A stretch of DNA of 64,000 nt, from positions 170,190-234,189 of the forward strand of contig NZ_JAHGVE010000005.1 in the NCBI RefSeq assembly GCF_018835585.1, given 5' to 3'. The translations under genes and the position numbers were made by a program. The stretch is from Pelorhabdus rhamnosifermentans. Its GTDB lineage: Bacteria; Bacillota; Negativicutes; UMGS1260. Below the pieces are notes generated by a model that saw only the letters and a program-made list of their open reading frames with translations, was not told the DNA's origin and ran no database searches. The first letter of the stretch is position 1. Every line of letters starts with the position of its first letter. Shown here piece by piece: positions 24,618 through 33,484 of the stretch.

Positions 24618-24893
24618 ATGACTAATGAAGAATTTCAGCAATTAGTATTAGAAAAATTGGACAACCTTGATGGGCGTCTACAAGAAAATATAGTAGTTAC
24701 CAAAGGATTAGTCCACCAAAGTGAACTTCAAAATACTCAGTTTGATAACCTCATGAACGTTACTGCTCGAATCGAAGGCCATATGGCCAATTCCGAAAAA
24801 AATATTGATCGTATGGCTGGTGATATTACTTTCTTAGTCCGTAAAACGGCAGAACATGAAGATGATATTCGCAATCTAAAATTAATCAAGTAA
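24618..24893 (+). CDS. Small coiled-coil phage protein
   Basis: The 91-residue product MTNEEFQQLVLEKLDNLDGR...HMANSEKNIDRMAGD...HEDDIRNLKLIK is an almost continuous amphipathic helix. Such coiled-coil proteins commonly lie near repressor/integrase modules of Firmicutes prophages; the function is not established. GAGAGGA precedes the ATG. A terminator follows. Confidence 0.6.
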   Translation: MTNEEFQQLVLEKLDNLDGRLQENIVVTKGLVHQSELQNTQFDNLMNVTARIEGHMANSEKNIDRMAGDITFLVRKTAEHEDDIRNLKLIK

Positions 24894-24918
24894 CATCATT
24901 GCTCATAATAAAAAAATG

Positions 24919-24942
24919 ACACGGCGTAAAAGCCGTGTTTTA
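24919..24942 (+). terminator. Terminator of the coiled-coil gene
   Basis: ACACGGC and GCCGTGT pair with a 6-nt loop, followed by TTTACTATTT. Confidence 0.75.
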
Positions 24943-24976
24943 CTATTTATTCTGCGTTTCGATAGGAAGTGACTAA

Positions 24977-25308
24977 ATGCGTCATTCTACATATAACCTT
25001 TTTCGCTTACTTTATTCTGACATTGATATTAATGAAGCTTTAGCAACTAACAACATAAAAGTAAACATTGTTCTATTAGACGCTTCTGTACATGCCTTTG
25101 TTTACTGTTCCCGAAAAAAAGGATTCACATTATCCTAAATGAATCCTTATCACCAGAAGCCATGCGTCATGCTTTTTTACATGAACTCAAACATATTATC
25201 GAAGACGTGCCTACAATACACTACTGGGTAGGCATTGATCATCAAAGACATTACATTGAAAATCGAGCTGACAAATTTGATCAGATGGCATCTTCATATA
25301 TGTTGTAA
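24977..25308 (+). pseudogene. ImmA/IrrE-family metallopeptidase, frameshifted
   Basis: The frame starts MRHSTYNLFRLLYSDIDINE and breaks after YCSRKK, where a run of seven A appears to have lost one. One frame over it continues RIHIILNESLSPEAMRHAFL, then HELKH, the HExxH zinc motif, and ends QMASSYML. Phage ImmA proteases cleave the ImmR repressor on DNA damage. It sits in the usual place just before the integrase. Confidence 0.75.
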
Positions 25309-25327
25309 CGATCTCTTTATAAAACGT

Positions 25328-25347
25328 ACGGCATGAAGCCGTTTTTA
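25328..25347 (+). terminator. Terminator after the immA remnant
   Basis: ACGGC and GCCGT pair with a 4-nt loop and TTTTTATTT follows. It is conserved in the duplicate at about 18135. Confidence 0.6.
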
Positions 25348-25362
25348 TTTAAACACATTAAC

Positions 25363-25376
25363 CGAACATATGTGCT
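25363..25376 (+). promoter_or_regulatory. LexA-like box before the integrase
   Basis: CGAACATATGTGCT matches the Firmicutes LexA palindrome at 12 of 14 positions and sits 19 bp before the integrase start. SOS-controlled excision is a reasonable inference for the ancestral phage. Confidence 0.45.
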
Positions 25377-25395
25377 ATAAAGGAGGAAACTACCC

Positions 25396-26634
25396 ATGGC
25401 CACAATTCGCATTGTACAGCGCTCAAAAAAATCTTTTACACTTATTATTGATCACGGTATTGATGGTTCCGGTAAACGAAAAAAAGAAACGCGTACAATA
25501 AAAACCACAGACATATCTGTGGCTGAAAGAGAACGTGATATATTAATCGGTCAATTAGCTGATAGAAGCTATCGGCCCTTAGCTAAGACAACCGTCGAAG
25601 AGTATATAACTCATTGGCTTACGACTCCAGCATTTACAAATCTCGCATCGAAAACGCAAAACGCAGTCCAATTATAAAATGCATATTAACACGAGGATCA
25701 TCCCCTGGCTTGGACGAATCAAGCTTCCAGACCTAACCAGAACAGATTTGATAAACTTCTATTATCGAATTATCAAAGAAGGCCGTGATCCCCAAGGCAA
25801 AAACGTTAAAGCAACGAAAAAGACTACAGTCGATAAAAAAATCCCATCTAAACCAATTAGCATAGAAACTATCTTATATAATCATCGCATCATCCATCGA
25901 ATTTTAAATGACGCTGTCTATGCCGATGAAATACTTCAGCGTAACGTGGCTGATCGAATCGACTTACCTGAGCCCCCTAAACCTGAAGACTACGATCCCG
26001 ACGAGGACTTAGTCAAAGTCTTTACTCCGAAATTATAACTCTTGAATCGCATGCTGCTAATACTTCCTATTCCGAATTAGTCACGGTTGCCTTACGCACC
26101 GGAATGCGACGCGGCGAACTATTGGCACTCTCCTGGGATGCGATCGACTTTAAAGCTAAAACTATATTTGTCAAGAGATCTCTCTCTCATACGAAAGAGA
26201 AAGGATATGAATTTAAATTAACAAAGAATAACACACGCCGTAAAATCGAAGTCACATCCGAGGTTTTAGATGCTTTAAGAATTCGATTTTTAGTACAGCA
26301 AATATTACAAGAAAAGCTTGGAAATTATTACGAAGATAATAACCTAGTATTTTGCCGAGAAGATGGTAAACCAATGTATCCAGGAACACCCTCCGCATGG
26401 TTCCCTGATTTTTGTGCTGAACATGGCCTGCCTAAATTAACATTTCATTGTTTGCGGCATACTCACGCTAGCCAATTGTTATCTACCGGCGAAGATATTA
26501 GTTATGTATCGAAACGACTTGGGCATAGTGATGTGTCGGTAACATATAAACGTTATTTTCACCTAATTCCACTTGAGCAACGCGAATCATTACGAGCTTT
26601 AGAAAAAAAATTCAAAAATAAAAAGCTGAGTTGA
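25396..26634 (+). pseudogene. Tyrosine (site-specific) integrase, two frameshifts
   Basis: Three consecutive frames make one integrase of about 410 residues. They are the N-terminal Arm-binding domain (MATIRIVQRSKKSFTLIIDH), the core-binding domain and the catalytic domain. The catalytic residues remain: R in TGMRRGELLAL, HxxR in HCLRHTHASQLL, H in KRLGHSD and Y in VTYKRYF. The first break is near 25650. The second is a 4-base loss near 26030, provable because the partial copy at 18204 keeps those bases. The gene ends 125 bp from the tRNA-Thr 3' end, its expected target. Confidence 0.85.
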
Positions 26635-26759
26635 ACTTTGTTATGATGAGATATGCTTTTTTAGGCTAGTCTCATTAAAAAAATGCCCTTCATGGACACA
26701 AAAACGGACACAAAATAAAAAAAGAGCTTGCAGAAAGTCCTGCAAACCCTTGATATTCC

Positions 26760-26835
26760 TGGAGCCGATAATAGGATTCGAACCTACGACCCCCTCATTA
26801 CGAATGAGGTGCTCTACCAACTGAGCTATATCGGC
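26760..26835 (-). tRNA. tRNA-Thr (CGT)
   Basis: The cloverleaf is complete: acceptor GCCGATA pairs with TATCGGC, the D arm is GCTC/GAGC, and the anticodon arm CCTCA-TTCGTAA-TGAGG gives anticodon CGT. The T arm is intact, the discriminator is T and CCA is encoded. Its 3' end is the likely attachment site of the decayed prophage. Confidence 0.95.
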
Positions 26836-26997
26836 ACACAACATATATTATTATAAACTACTACTGCTACATTGTCAATAACATAGCTTGGATACTAAAA
26901 CAATGCCTTCTAATTGAAATGATTTGAGCCCTAATTCTATTCGATCTAGAATATCAGATGCTTTTTCTATACTGAGTCCCAATCTCTTATGCTCTAT

Positions 26998-27420
26998 TTA
27001 TTTTACAACTAATACAGGAATTTTAGAATAAGTAACAATCTTATGCGCTACACTTCCCACCAACAAACGGGCAAATCCACCCAGACCACGTGTACCAGAA
27101 ATAATCAAATAAGCTTGTTCATTTTCGGCGTATTTAATGATTTCATCGGCAGGGTTTCCCTGCAACACTTCAGTATATACCACGATACCCTTGTCTTCAC
27201 AAAGTTTTTTCCCTTCTGCCACTCTTGCCTCACAAGCCTTTTCACAATCTGCTGCCCATTCACTATAACTAACTCCATCTGCTAATGCAATAGGCACGTC
27301 ATAAACTGATACAACAACAACGTCTGCTGCAATATCTTTTGATAAATCTGTAGCCATGCTTAATGCTTTTTTACTATCGGAAGATCCATCGTAAGCAACA
27401 ATAATTTTTTTATCTGCCAC
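26998..27420 (-). CDS. Universal stress protein (UspA family)
   Basis: The 140-residue protein starts from a GTG eight bases after GGGGGAG. It has the Usp fold signatures: IIVAYDGSSDSKKAL at the start, and the ATP-binding loop GTRGLGGFARLLVGSVAHKI (split G-2x-G-9x-G-S/T) near the end, followed by IPVLVVK. It is likely an ATP-binding Usp that helps survival in stress or stasis. Monocistronic. Confidence 0.92.
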   Translation of the reverse strand: MADKKIIVAYDGSSDSKKALSMATDLSKDIAADVVVVSVYDVPIALADGVSYSEWAADCEKACEARVAEGKKLCEDKGIVVYTEVLQGNPADEIIKYAENEQAYLIISGTRGLGGFARLLVGSVAHKIVTYSKIPVLVVK

Positions 27421-27541
27421 CGTAGACTCCCCCTTTTCATTACATTAGACAATCTATACTTCCTAAATTAATTATATAATATTCAGAAAATGCTTTCAAG
27501 TACTCTTGACTTAAAAGCTCCCGACTTTACAGCCACACTAT

Positions 27542-28777
27542 CTAATAAAAAGTCTGCTCAAGAACTTGTTGTTTCAAATCACGAACTTGCTGAGAGTTAC
27601 TAAAAAGCTTAGCCGTTATTTGATCGTCTATTTTATGATTAGCAACCATGGTTTGCATAATTTTTTCTACCTTAGTTATTTCTAATGTAGCCCGATAAGG
27701 TCGATTTTCCGTTAAAGCAGTAAAAATATCAGCAACAGCCATAATCCTTGATCCTAAACTCAGCGAGCTTTCCTGAATACAAAAAGGATATCCTTTTCCG
27801 TCAAGCGTCTCATGATGATAGGCTGCCCACTCTGCAATGGTATGGAAACCATCAATTTCATTTAAAATGCGATAAGTATAATAAGGATGCTGCTTAATGA
27901 TATGATATTCGTGTACAGTCAATTTACCGTTCTTTTCTAAAATACCACTAGAAACTGCTAGTTTCCCTAGATCATGCATAAGTCCAGCAATACGCATAAC
28001 TTTTACCTCATCCGCACAAAATCCCATGCTACTAGCTAAAAAGGCGGCAACTGTAGACACACTGCGAGAATGAGCAGCCGTAAAACGACTCGTGCGGTCA
28101 ATAATTGTTGCAAAAATCTCCGAAATATTCATAACATCATCTAAATTAAACCGCGTTGAACCATAAGATTCAAGTTGTTGAAAAAAATTTTGATAATACC
28201 GCGAATTCACCAGATCTAACCAAAAACTTTCCTGCCGAGAAATTTCATGCAATGCCTGAACTAAGTCCGGATCAAAAGAAATACCACTAGATTGGCGAAT
28301 CGTTGCTAAAATGACTGGCCGTTGATCAAAAATAAACTGATCATCTCTCAGTAACACTTCCACACGATCAGCCAAACTAATAATGCGGCTCAACAGCGGG
28401 ATCTCCTGACCAACGAAACTTGCCGGACTTGACCCGTCCCACAAATCATGATGATGACGAATGGTATCAGCTAAATAACCTAATTGCGCTGAATCCTTCA
28501 GCAGTTCATAACCAACTTCAGCATGTTTATGCAGCAACGGGTTAGCGTAATTACGAATCTGATGTTTTTCCGACCAACTAGATGCTGCGCCAATATCGTG
28601 AAGCAGTGCTGCATAAATTAGCTGTTGCCGTTCTTTGTCAACGAGGTTGATCTCCTCAGCAATCCGATCAGCAATAATCGCAGTGCGCCAATGATGACGA
28701 GATAATCCACCCGAAGCAAGTTCTAGAGCCAGTGATAGGGCCCGCAGCAAATTAATTGGGTTTATATTAAAATACAT
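27542..28777 (-). CDS. Double-HD protein with C-terminal HD-GYP domain
   Basis: The start at 28777 (MYFNINPINLLRAL, GGGGGAG site) gives 411 residues. Longer frames run into the tRNA-Gly gene and are rejected. An N-terminal HD domain (LLHDIGAASSW, then RHHHDLWDG) is followed by an HD-GYP domain: HSRSVSTVAAFLA, LMHDLGKLAV, KQHPYYTYRIL, then HHETLDGKGYP with the GYP motif. HD-GYP enzymes hydrolyse c-di-GMP. Both metal-binding HD pairs are present. No sensor domain was seen. Confidence 0.88.
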   Translation of the reverse strand: MYFNINPINLLRALSLALELASGGLSRHHWRTAIIADRIAEEINLVDKERQQLIYAALLHDIGAASSWSEKHQIRNYANPLLHKHAEVGYELLKDSAQLGYLADTIRHHHDLWDGSSPASFVGQEIPLLSRIISLADRVEVLLRDDQFIFDQRPVILATIRQSSGISFDPDLVQALHEISRQESFWLDLVNSRYYQNFFQQLESYGSTRFNLDDVMNISEIFATIIDRTSRFTAAHSRSVSTVAAFLASSMGFCADEVKVMRIAGLMHDLGKLAVSSGILEKNGKLTVHEYHIIKQHPYYTYRILNEIDGFHTIAEWAAYHHETLDGKGYPFCIQESSLSLGSRIMAVADIFTALTENRPYRATLEITKVEKIMQTMVANHKIDDQITAKLFSNSQQVRDLKQQVLEQTFY

Positions 28778-28815
28778 CTGTCTCCCCCTAGTAAAATCAT
28801 TGGAAAATAATAAAA

Positions 28816-28839
28816 ACTGCTTACAAATAAGTAAGCAGT
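28816..28839 (-). terminator. Terminator of tRNA-Gly
   Basis: ACTGCTTAC and GTAAGCAGT pair with a 6-nt loop and are followed on the minus strand by TTTTTATTATT. Confidence 0.75.
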
Positions 28840-28852
28840 TCTGCGACAATTT

Positions 28853-28926
28853 TGGAGCGGGCGACGGGAATCGAACCCGCCTAGCCAGCTTGGGAAGCTG
28901 GAACTTTACCACTAAGCTACGCCCGC
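28853..28926 (-). tRNA. tRNA-Gly (CCC)
   Basis: Acceptor GCGGGCG pairs with CGCCCGC. The anticodon arm CCAGC-TTCCCAA-GCTGG gives anticodon CCC. CCA is encoded. It is the first of a tight tRNA group running to 29399. Confidence 0.95.
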
Positions 28927-29060
28927 ATGCTCTTTGCTCATCACGCATATTATTATACTCGAAAACAATCTGAAAGGCAACTACCATAATATTTCTCTAT
29001 GCTCTTTTTAATAGAAAGAAAACAGCCTTACATAGAAGACTGTTTCATTGTTTTAAAAGC

Positions 29061-29136
<76 letters not shown>

Positions 29137-29139
29137 AAA

Positions 29140-29216
29140 TGGCGACCCGGATCGGACTTGAACCGACGACCTCCGCCGTGACAGGGCGGCATTCTAACCA
29201 ACTAAACTACCGGGCC
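29140..29216 (-). tRNA. tRNA-Asp (GTC)
   Basis: The anticodon arm CCGCC-CTGTCAC-GGCGG gives GTC. The acceptor GGCCCGG pairs with CCGGGTC and CCA is encoded. Only 3 bp separate it from tRNA-Phe, so the two are cotranscribed. Confidence 0.93.
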
Positions 29217-29230
29217 AAAATTTTGAAATA

Positions 29231-29306
<76 letters not shown>

Positions 29307-29324
29307 ATGAAAAGTCGGAAATAT

Positions 29325-29399
29325 TGGTGACGCGTATGGGATTCGAACCCATGAAGCCGCCGTGAAAGGGCGGTGTCTTAACCGCTTGACCAACGCGCC
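29325..29399 (-). tRNA. tRNA-Glu (TTC)
   Basis: The anticodon arm CCGCC-CTTTCAC-GGCGG gives TTC. The acceptor GGCGCGT pairs with ACGCGTC (one G-T pair) and CCA is encoded. It is the promoter-proximal member of the group. Confidence 0.93.
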
Positions 29400-29501
29400 A
29401 TTTATTAAACCAAGTTCATGTCACTTGGATAGTATACACAAATTTATAACGTTTGGCAATAGTTATTTTTACCAATGTGGTAACTTATTATGATAACCAA
29501 A

Positions 29502-29873
29502 CTATTTCCCATTCAATGACCGGGCTATCTTCGAATTTATTTCGATTAGTTGACGTACATCATCCGGTTTAAGCCCGTAGTGTTGGGCCAAAATCATTAC
29601 AGTCTGCCAAGCTTCATCTATTTTAATACCATAATCGTTTACAGTTTCATGAATGTATCTTGAATGCGAAGAAATATCCTGACTATAACCAACAAGCCAA
29701 TCAATACTTACCTTAAAAAAATTTGCTATGCGACATAATGTTGCAATGTCAGGTTCACGGCGATTCACTTCCCATGATGCTAAGGTCGAACGATCAACCT
29801 GAAGGATGGCGGCCAATTCTTCTTGCGTTAGTTTATTTCGTAAATGTTTAATTTTAGCTCCTAAAGTTTCCAT
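29502..29873 (-). CDS. XRE-family transcriptional regulator
   Basis: The start METLGAKIKHLRNKLT after AGGAGGTG gives 123 residues. The helix-turn-helix of the Cro/CI type is clear (TQEELAAILQVDRSTLASWE, then PDIATLCRIANFFKVSIDWL). A short C-terminal helical domain (about 75-123) is probably for dimerisation. It is divergent from a receiver-domain gene, with two related palindromes in between that are likely its operators. Confidence 0.88.
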   Translation of the reverse strand: METLGAKIKHLRNKLTQEELAAILQVDRSTLASWEVNRREPDIATLCRIANFFKVSIDWLVGYSQDISSHSRYIHETVNDYGIKIDEAWQTVMILAQHYGLKPDDVRQLIEINSKIARSLNGK

Positions 29874-29927
29874 AAGCCACACCTCCTGTCTTTAAGATAT
29901 CGCGCCAATAAAAGCAGTGCAATTATT

Positions 29928-30006
29928 GTGTCTATAAGACCCTGCCGAGCAGGAATTTCTTAACTAAAAACAGTATTAGTGTCTATATGACACTAATACT
30001 GTTTTT
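29928..30006. promoter_or_regulatory. Paired palindromes between xre and the receiver gene
   Basis: GTGTCTATAAGAC (29928-29940) and GTGTCTATATGACAC (29979-29993) share the word TGTCTATA.GAC about 51 bp apart. The second is the core of an 18-bp perfect inverted repeat (29966-29983 with 29989-30006). They are good candidate operators for the XRE protein. The longer repeat could also act as a terminator or attenuator. Confidence 0.55.
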
Positions 30007-30040
30007 TAAACTATAAAATTTTGAAAGGAGACTTATTCCC

Positions 30041-30433
30041 ATGAAAAATAGAAACCCGCTTATTCTCATTGTAGACAATTCTTCTAAAACCCGCGCTCTT
30101 ATTACTTTATTTTCAGAAAGAAAGTACGAAGTAAATTGGACTACAAATGGTGAAACAGCATTGATTTCCGCACTTAAAACTTTACCAGATCTTATTCTAT
30201 TAGATGTAACGATACCGGACATTGATGATTGTAAAACCTGGCGTTGGTTCAAGAAGCAGCCTTCGTTAGCTGCCATTCCAATTATTTTTCTCACCACTAA
30301 AACTGACATAACAAGTAACGAAAAACAACTCGCTTGGAATTCCATCGATTATATAAACCCCTTAAATTTTTCCCGTTTGCTCATGCAAATAAAGAAATCG
30401 TTAGTTAATATAAGACAAAACACTGTTCGTTGA
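30041..30433 (+). CDS. Single-domain response regulator with altered active site
   Basis: The 130-residue protein is one receiver domain with no output domain. The phosphoacceptor Asp55 (LILLDVTIPD) and Thr85 are present. The usual acidic pair is D12-N13 rather than two acidic residues, and the conserved Lys before Pro is Asn106 (YINPLN). These changes usually weaken or abolish phosphotransfer, so it may work as a pseudo-receiver. AAAGGAG precedes the ATG. It is divergent from the XRE gene. Confidence 0.85.
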   Translation: MKNRNPLILIVDNSSKTRALITLFSERKYEVNWTTNGETALISALKTLPDLILLDVTIPDIDDCKTWRWFKKQPSLAAIPIIFLTTKTDITSNEKQLAWNSIDYINPLNFSRLLMQIKKSLVNIRQNTVR

Positions 30434-30560
30434 AATAATTAAAAAAGAAGCAGAATAATATAAAAATATAGTTTTACGAATATTAATTCATTTCAACAAC
30501 AAGAAGGCTTATTTAAAAAGAAAGCGAATTTTAGAGTAAAAAGCCTCAAGGAGTTTTTCA

Positions 30561-31904
30561 ATGAAACGTATATTTTTTCTTCTTTTCACCCTTGTCCTCA
30601 TCTATACCCCGCTTGCTGGACATACAGGTCCAAAAGAAGATTATGAAGAAGCTTACAAATTATATATTACAGCCGGAACTAGCGTAGCAGCCTATGATGA
30701 CCGAATTGGCGAACTCACCAATCATTATTTAGAACAAGACGGCTGGAAAATCGATCACTATATACAACCAGAGGGCCATAATGGCGCTCGCTTCGTCCTA
30801 GCACAAAAAGCCAACCAAGCCGGAGGCACAACTTACATCATTGCCATTGTGGGTACGGAATCATCTGAAGACATAAAAATGGACTTAAGTTTTGATAAAG
30901 TATATTTTGCCGGTACCAACTTAGACGAATTCGCCGCTAATGCCGCTAAAAAGGATGTACCAAATACAGAACCGAAAGTTCACCGCGGATTTAATAAATT
31001 CGTACAAGCCGGACCGGCAGCAACCTTACGTAACGTCAAATTTAATTCACACTTGCTTATCGATCTGATTAAAAGCAACAAAAATGATATGTTATATCTT
31101 ACAGGACATAGTCTTGGCGGCGCAGCAGCAACACTAGCCGGAGCCAGGCTGCTAAGCAGCGGAATAAATCCCGATCAAATTGAAGTTATCACCTTTGGCG
31201 CACCTGCCGTAGGCAATGCGGCATTTGCTGCTAAATTTGAAGGTCTCCTTCACCTAACTCGCGTAGTCAATTCCGGCGATGCCGTAACAGGCATTTTGCA
31301 AACGCTCGTGGGAGGCTATCAGCAGTTTGGTCGGGAAATTAAATGGAACCTTCCTGACACACTCGATAAGCCCCATAATCTCACTGCCTATGTCGATTCG
31401 GCCCTCAAAAACTATTATGACAAACGTCGTCTAGCCATACAAGCAGGAATAAACTTGCCTGAACAGTTGACAACCCAGCAGACAAATTTTGACCGCATCT
31501 ATACCGCGCCACTCCAAAACAGCTTACCTCATCAACTGACAGCAGATTTTGGGTATATGTGTGAAGCTTTAGACGATGAACATCGGCAAACGTTACCAAA
31601 CTCTATCATCGCAAGCAATTCCACACCACTCACTTGGCAACAAGCAGCTACAGCATCGAATTGCCGCTTAGCCATTTTATCCGAAGTAAGCGCAGTCCGA
31701 TTGAAACAAGAAAAAAACACCTATCATATTATTTTGAACCAGACTGTATATGATGTTACTACAGGTGCTATCGTGAACATGGCTACCTTTTCTACTGCCA
31801 CTTACAATCTCACTCCTCTAGAGGCCTTTATCCACGATTTCAAAGGCATTCGTGATAGCGAAGCCTCTTGGTTGAACCAAAGAAGCTCTGCAAAAGACGG
31901 CTAG
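30561..31904 (+). CDS. Secreted class 3 lipase
   Basis: The 447-residue protein has a signal peptide (MKRIFFLLFTLVLIYTPLAG). It carries the lipase_3 fold, with nucleophile elbow TGHSLGGAAATLAGARLL (Ser184) and likely Asp240 (VVNSGD) and His272 (KPHNLTAYV) completing the triad. Residues about 300-447 are an unassigned C-terminal extension. It probably hydrolyses triacylglycerol or phospholipid outside the inner membrane. AAGGAG precedes the ATG. Confidence 0.85.
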   Translation: MKRIFFLLFTLVLIYTPLAGHTGPKEDYEEAYKLYITAGTSVAAYDDRIGELTNHYLEQDGWKIDHYIQPEGHNGARFVLAQKANQAGGTTYIIAIVGTESSEDIKMDLSFDKVYFAGTNLDEFAANAAKKDVPNTEPKVHRGFNKFVQAGPAATLRNVKFNSHLLIDLIKSNKNDMLYLTGHSLGGAAATLAGARLLSSGINPDQIEVITFGAPAVGNAAFAAKFEGLLHLTRVVNSGDAVTGILQTLVGGYQQFGREIKWNLPDTLDKPHNLTAYVDSALKNYYDKRRLAIQAGINLPEQLTTQQTNFDRIYTAPLQNSLPHQLTADFGYMCEALDDEHRQTLPNSIIASNSTPLTWQQAATASNCRLAILSEVSAVRLKQEKNTYHIILNQTVYDVTTGAIVNMATFSTATYNLTPLEAFIHDFKGIRDSEASWLNQRSSAKDG

Positions 31905-31930
31905 CAGCCGCTCTTCGCAGAGCTCTTTTA
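31883..31930 (+). terminator. Terminator overlapping the lipase stop
   Basis: AAGCTCTGC pairs with GCAGAGCT across a loop that itself contains GGCTAGCAGCC, followed by CTTTT. Confidence 0.6.
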
Positions 31931-32002
31931 ATAACATTTTGGTACTTTTATAGAAATAAAAAAAGCCTTCCAAACAATAAGTTTGAAAAGCATTGATTTT
32001 GC

Positions 32003-32078
32003 TGGTGACCCACCCGCGGCTCGAACGCGGGACACCCTGATTAAAAGTCAGGTGCTCTACCAACTGAGCTAGTGGATC
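32003..32078 (-). tRNA. tRNA-Lys (TTT)
   Basis: The anticodon arm CCTGA-CTTTTAA-TCAGG gives TTT. The acceptor GATCCAC pairs with GTGGGTC (G-T tolerated) and CCA is encoded. Confidence 0.93.
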
Positions 32079-32142
32079 ATGTCTCACAAGAAGTTATTAT
32101 ACAGATTTCAACAAGAAGTGTCAATGTTTTTTTCAAAAACAA

Positions 32143-32172
32143 AAGCCGTTACCTTTAAAAGATAACAGCCTT
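32143..32172 (-). terminator. Terminator of purA
   Basis: AAAGCCGTTACC pairs imperfectly with GATAACAGCCTTT, and a TTTTGTTTTT run follows on the minus strand. Confidence 0.6.
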
Positions 32173-32184
32173 TGATTCTGATGA

Positions 32185-33468
32185 CTAAAACAAGGGCTTC
32201 AAGATCATCGTTTGATCGCGATTTGGGCCAACCGAAACGATACCAAGCGGAATCTCAGCCACTTCGCTAAGGCGTTCAAGATATTTACGCGCATTGAGCG
32301 GTAAATCTTCATACTTACGAATTGCACAAGTTGAAGTCTTCCAACCAGCAAATTCTTCATAAACCGGCTCAACAGCAGCCAAAACCTTCAAGCTAGCCGG
32401 ATATTCGCCAATAATTTCGCCTTTATATTTATAACCGACACATAACTTCAGTGTCTCAAGTTCGTCTAAAATATCCAATCGCGTAATAGCCATATAATCA
32501 ATACCACTTAAGTGTCCCGCATAACGGACAACACAAGCATCCAACCAGCCGCAACGACGAGGCCGACCTGTTACTGTGCCATATTCATGACCTGTTTCGC
32601 GAATCTGATTGCCTATTTCGTCGTTTAGCTCTGTCGGGAAAGGTCCCTCGCCTACACGGGTATTATAAGCCTTCACAACTCCGATAATCTTGTCAAGCTT
32701 GCTAGGACCAACACCCGAACCCACACTGGCTCCACCAGCAATGGGATTCGAAGAAGTAACATAAGGATAAGTCCCGTGATCAAGATCAAGCATGGTGGCC
32801 TGAGCGCCTTCAAATAACACTTTCTTATCTGCTTTAATGGCCTTGCTCAGAATATAAGAAGTATCCGCAACATAAGGACGCAGGAAGTCGGCATAAGCCA
32901 AATATTCTTTTCTCACAGCTTCATACTCAAATCCTTCTACGCCGTAAACATTCTTCAGTAAATGATTTTTCGCGGCAATGTTCCGCTCTAATTTAGCACT
33001 AAATTCTTCTTCATCCATTAAATCAACGATACGAATGCCTACGCGAGCCATTTTATCCATATAACACGGACCAATGCCTCGTTTCGTTGTACCGATTTTA
33101 AATGCGCCACGCGCTTGTTCTTCCACTTCATCAAGCAACTGATGATAAGGCAGAATAACATGGGCCCGGTTGGAAATGCGCAGTGCCGAAGTATCAAATC
33201 CTTTGGCCTGCATGTTTTTAATCTCAGTAATAAGCGCACCCGGATCAATAACAACACCATTGCCAAGAATACAGGTTTTACCCTTATATAAAATTCCTGA
33301 CGGCAATAATTGCAGCTTATGGGCCATTTCATTGACAACTACAGTATGACCAGCATTATTACCGCCTTGTGAACGAACAACAACATCTGCCTGTTCTGCT
33401 AAATAATCAACAACTTTCCCTTTTCCCTCATCGCCCCATTGCGTACCCATAACAACTACTGTTGACAT
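32185..33468 (-). CDS. purA: Adenylosuccinate synthetase
   Basis: The 427-residue enzyme joins IMP and aspartate using GTP, the first step from IMP to AMP. MSTVVVMGTQWGDEGKGKVV carries the P-loop-like GDEGKGK. IGTTKRGIGPCYMDKMAR, QATMLDLDHGTYPYVTSSNP and TTRLDILD-like signatures follow. The start at 33468 has AAAGGGTGAG; the 16 upstream in-frame codons have no site and overlap a purB remnant. Length is normal. Confidence 0.97.
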   Translation of the reverse strand: MSTVVVMGTQWGDEGKGKVVDYLAEQADVVVRSQGGNNAGHTVVVNEMAHKLQLLPSGILYKGKTCILGNGVVIDPGALITEIKNMQAKGFDTSALRISNRAHVILPYHQLLDEVEEQARGAFKIGTTKRGIGPCYMDKMARVGIRIVDLMDEEEFSAKLERNIAAKNHLLKNVYGVEGFEYEAVRKEYLAYADFLRPYVADTSYILSKAIKADKKVLFEGAQATMLDLDHGTYPYVTSSNPIAGGASVGSGVGPSKLDKIIGVVKAYNTRVGEGPFPTELNDEIGNQIRETGHEYGTVTGRPRRCGWLDACVVRYAGHLSGIDYMAITRLDILDELETLKLCVGYKYKGEIIGEYPASLKVLAAVEPVYEEFAGWKTSTCAIRKYEDLPLNARKYLERLSEVAEIPLGIVSVGPNRDQTMILKPLF

Positions 33469-33484
33469 ATTCTCACCCTTTCTT

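Larger units (their letters stand above)
4861..26763. mobile_element. Decayed tRNA-Thr-integrated prophage/genomic island
   Basis: The right limit is the intact tRNA-Thr(CGT) gene, whose 3' end faces a tyrosine integrase remnant. The left limit is a partial copy of the same tRNA in the same orientation. This is the geometry left by integration into a tRNA 3' end. Inside are phage tail, lysis, ImmA, Spo0E-like, ASCH and ParB/methylase-like genes, many broken, plus two IS3-family elements. Whether the genes at 6.8-10.8 kb arrived with the phage is uncertain. The integrase has two frameshifts, so self-excision is unlikely. Confidence 0.65.

Noticed and set aside
27542..28987. HD-GYP protein starting at 28987
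   Set aside because: The extension would be translated from the tRNA-Gly gene and its terminator; GGGGGAG and ATG at 28777 give a proper start.
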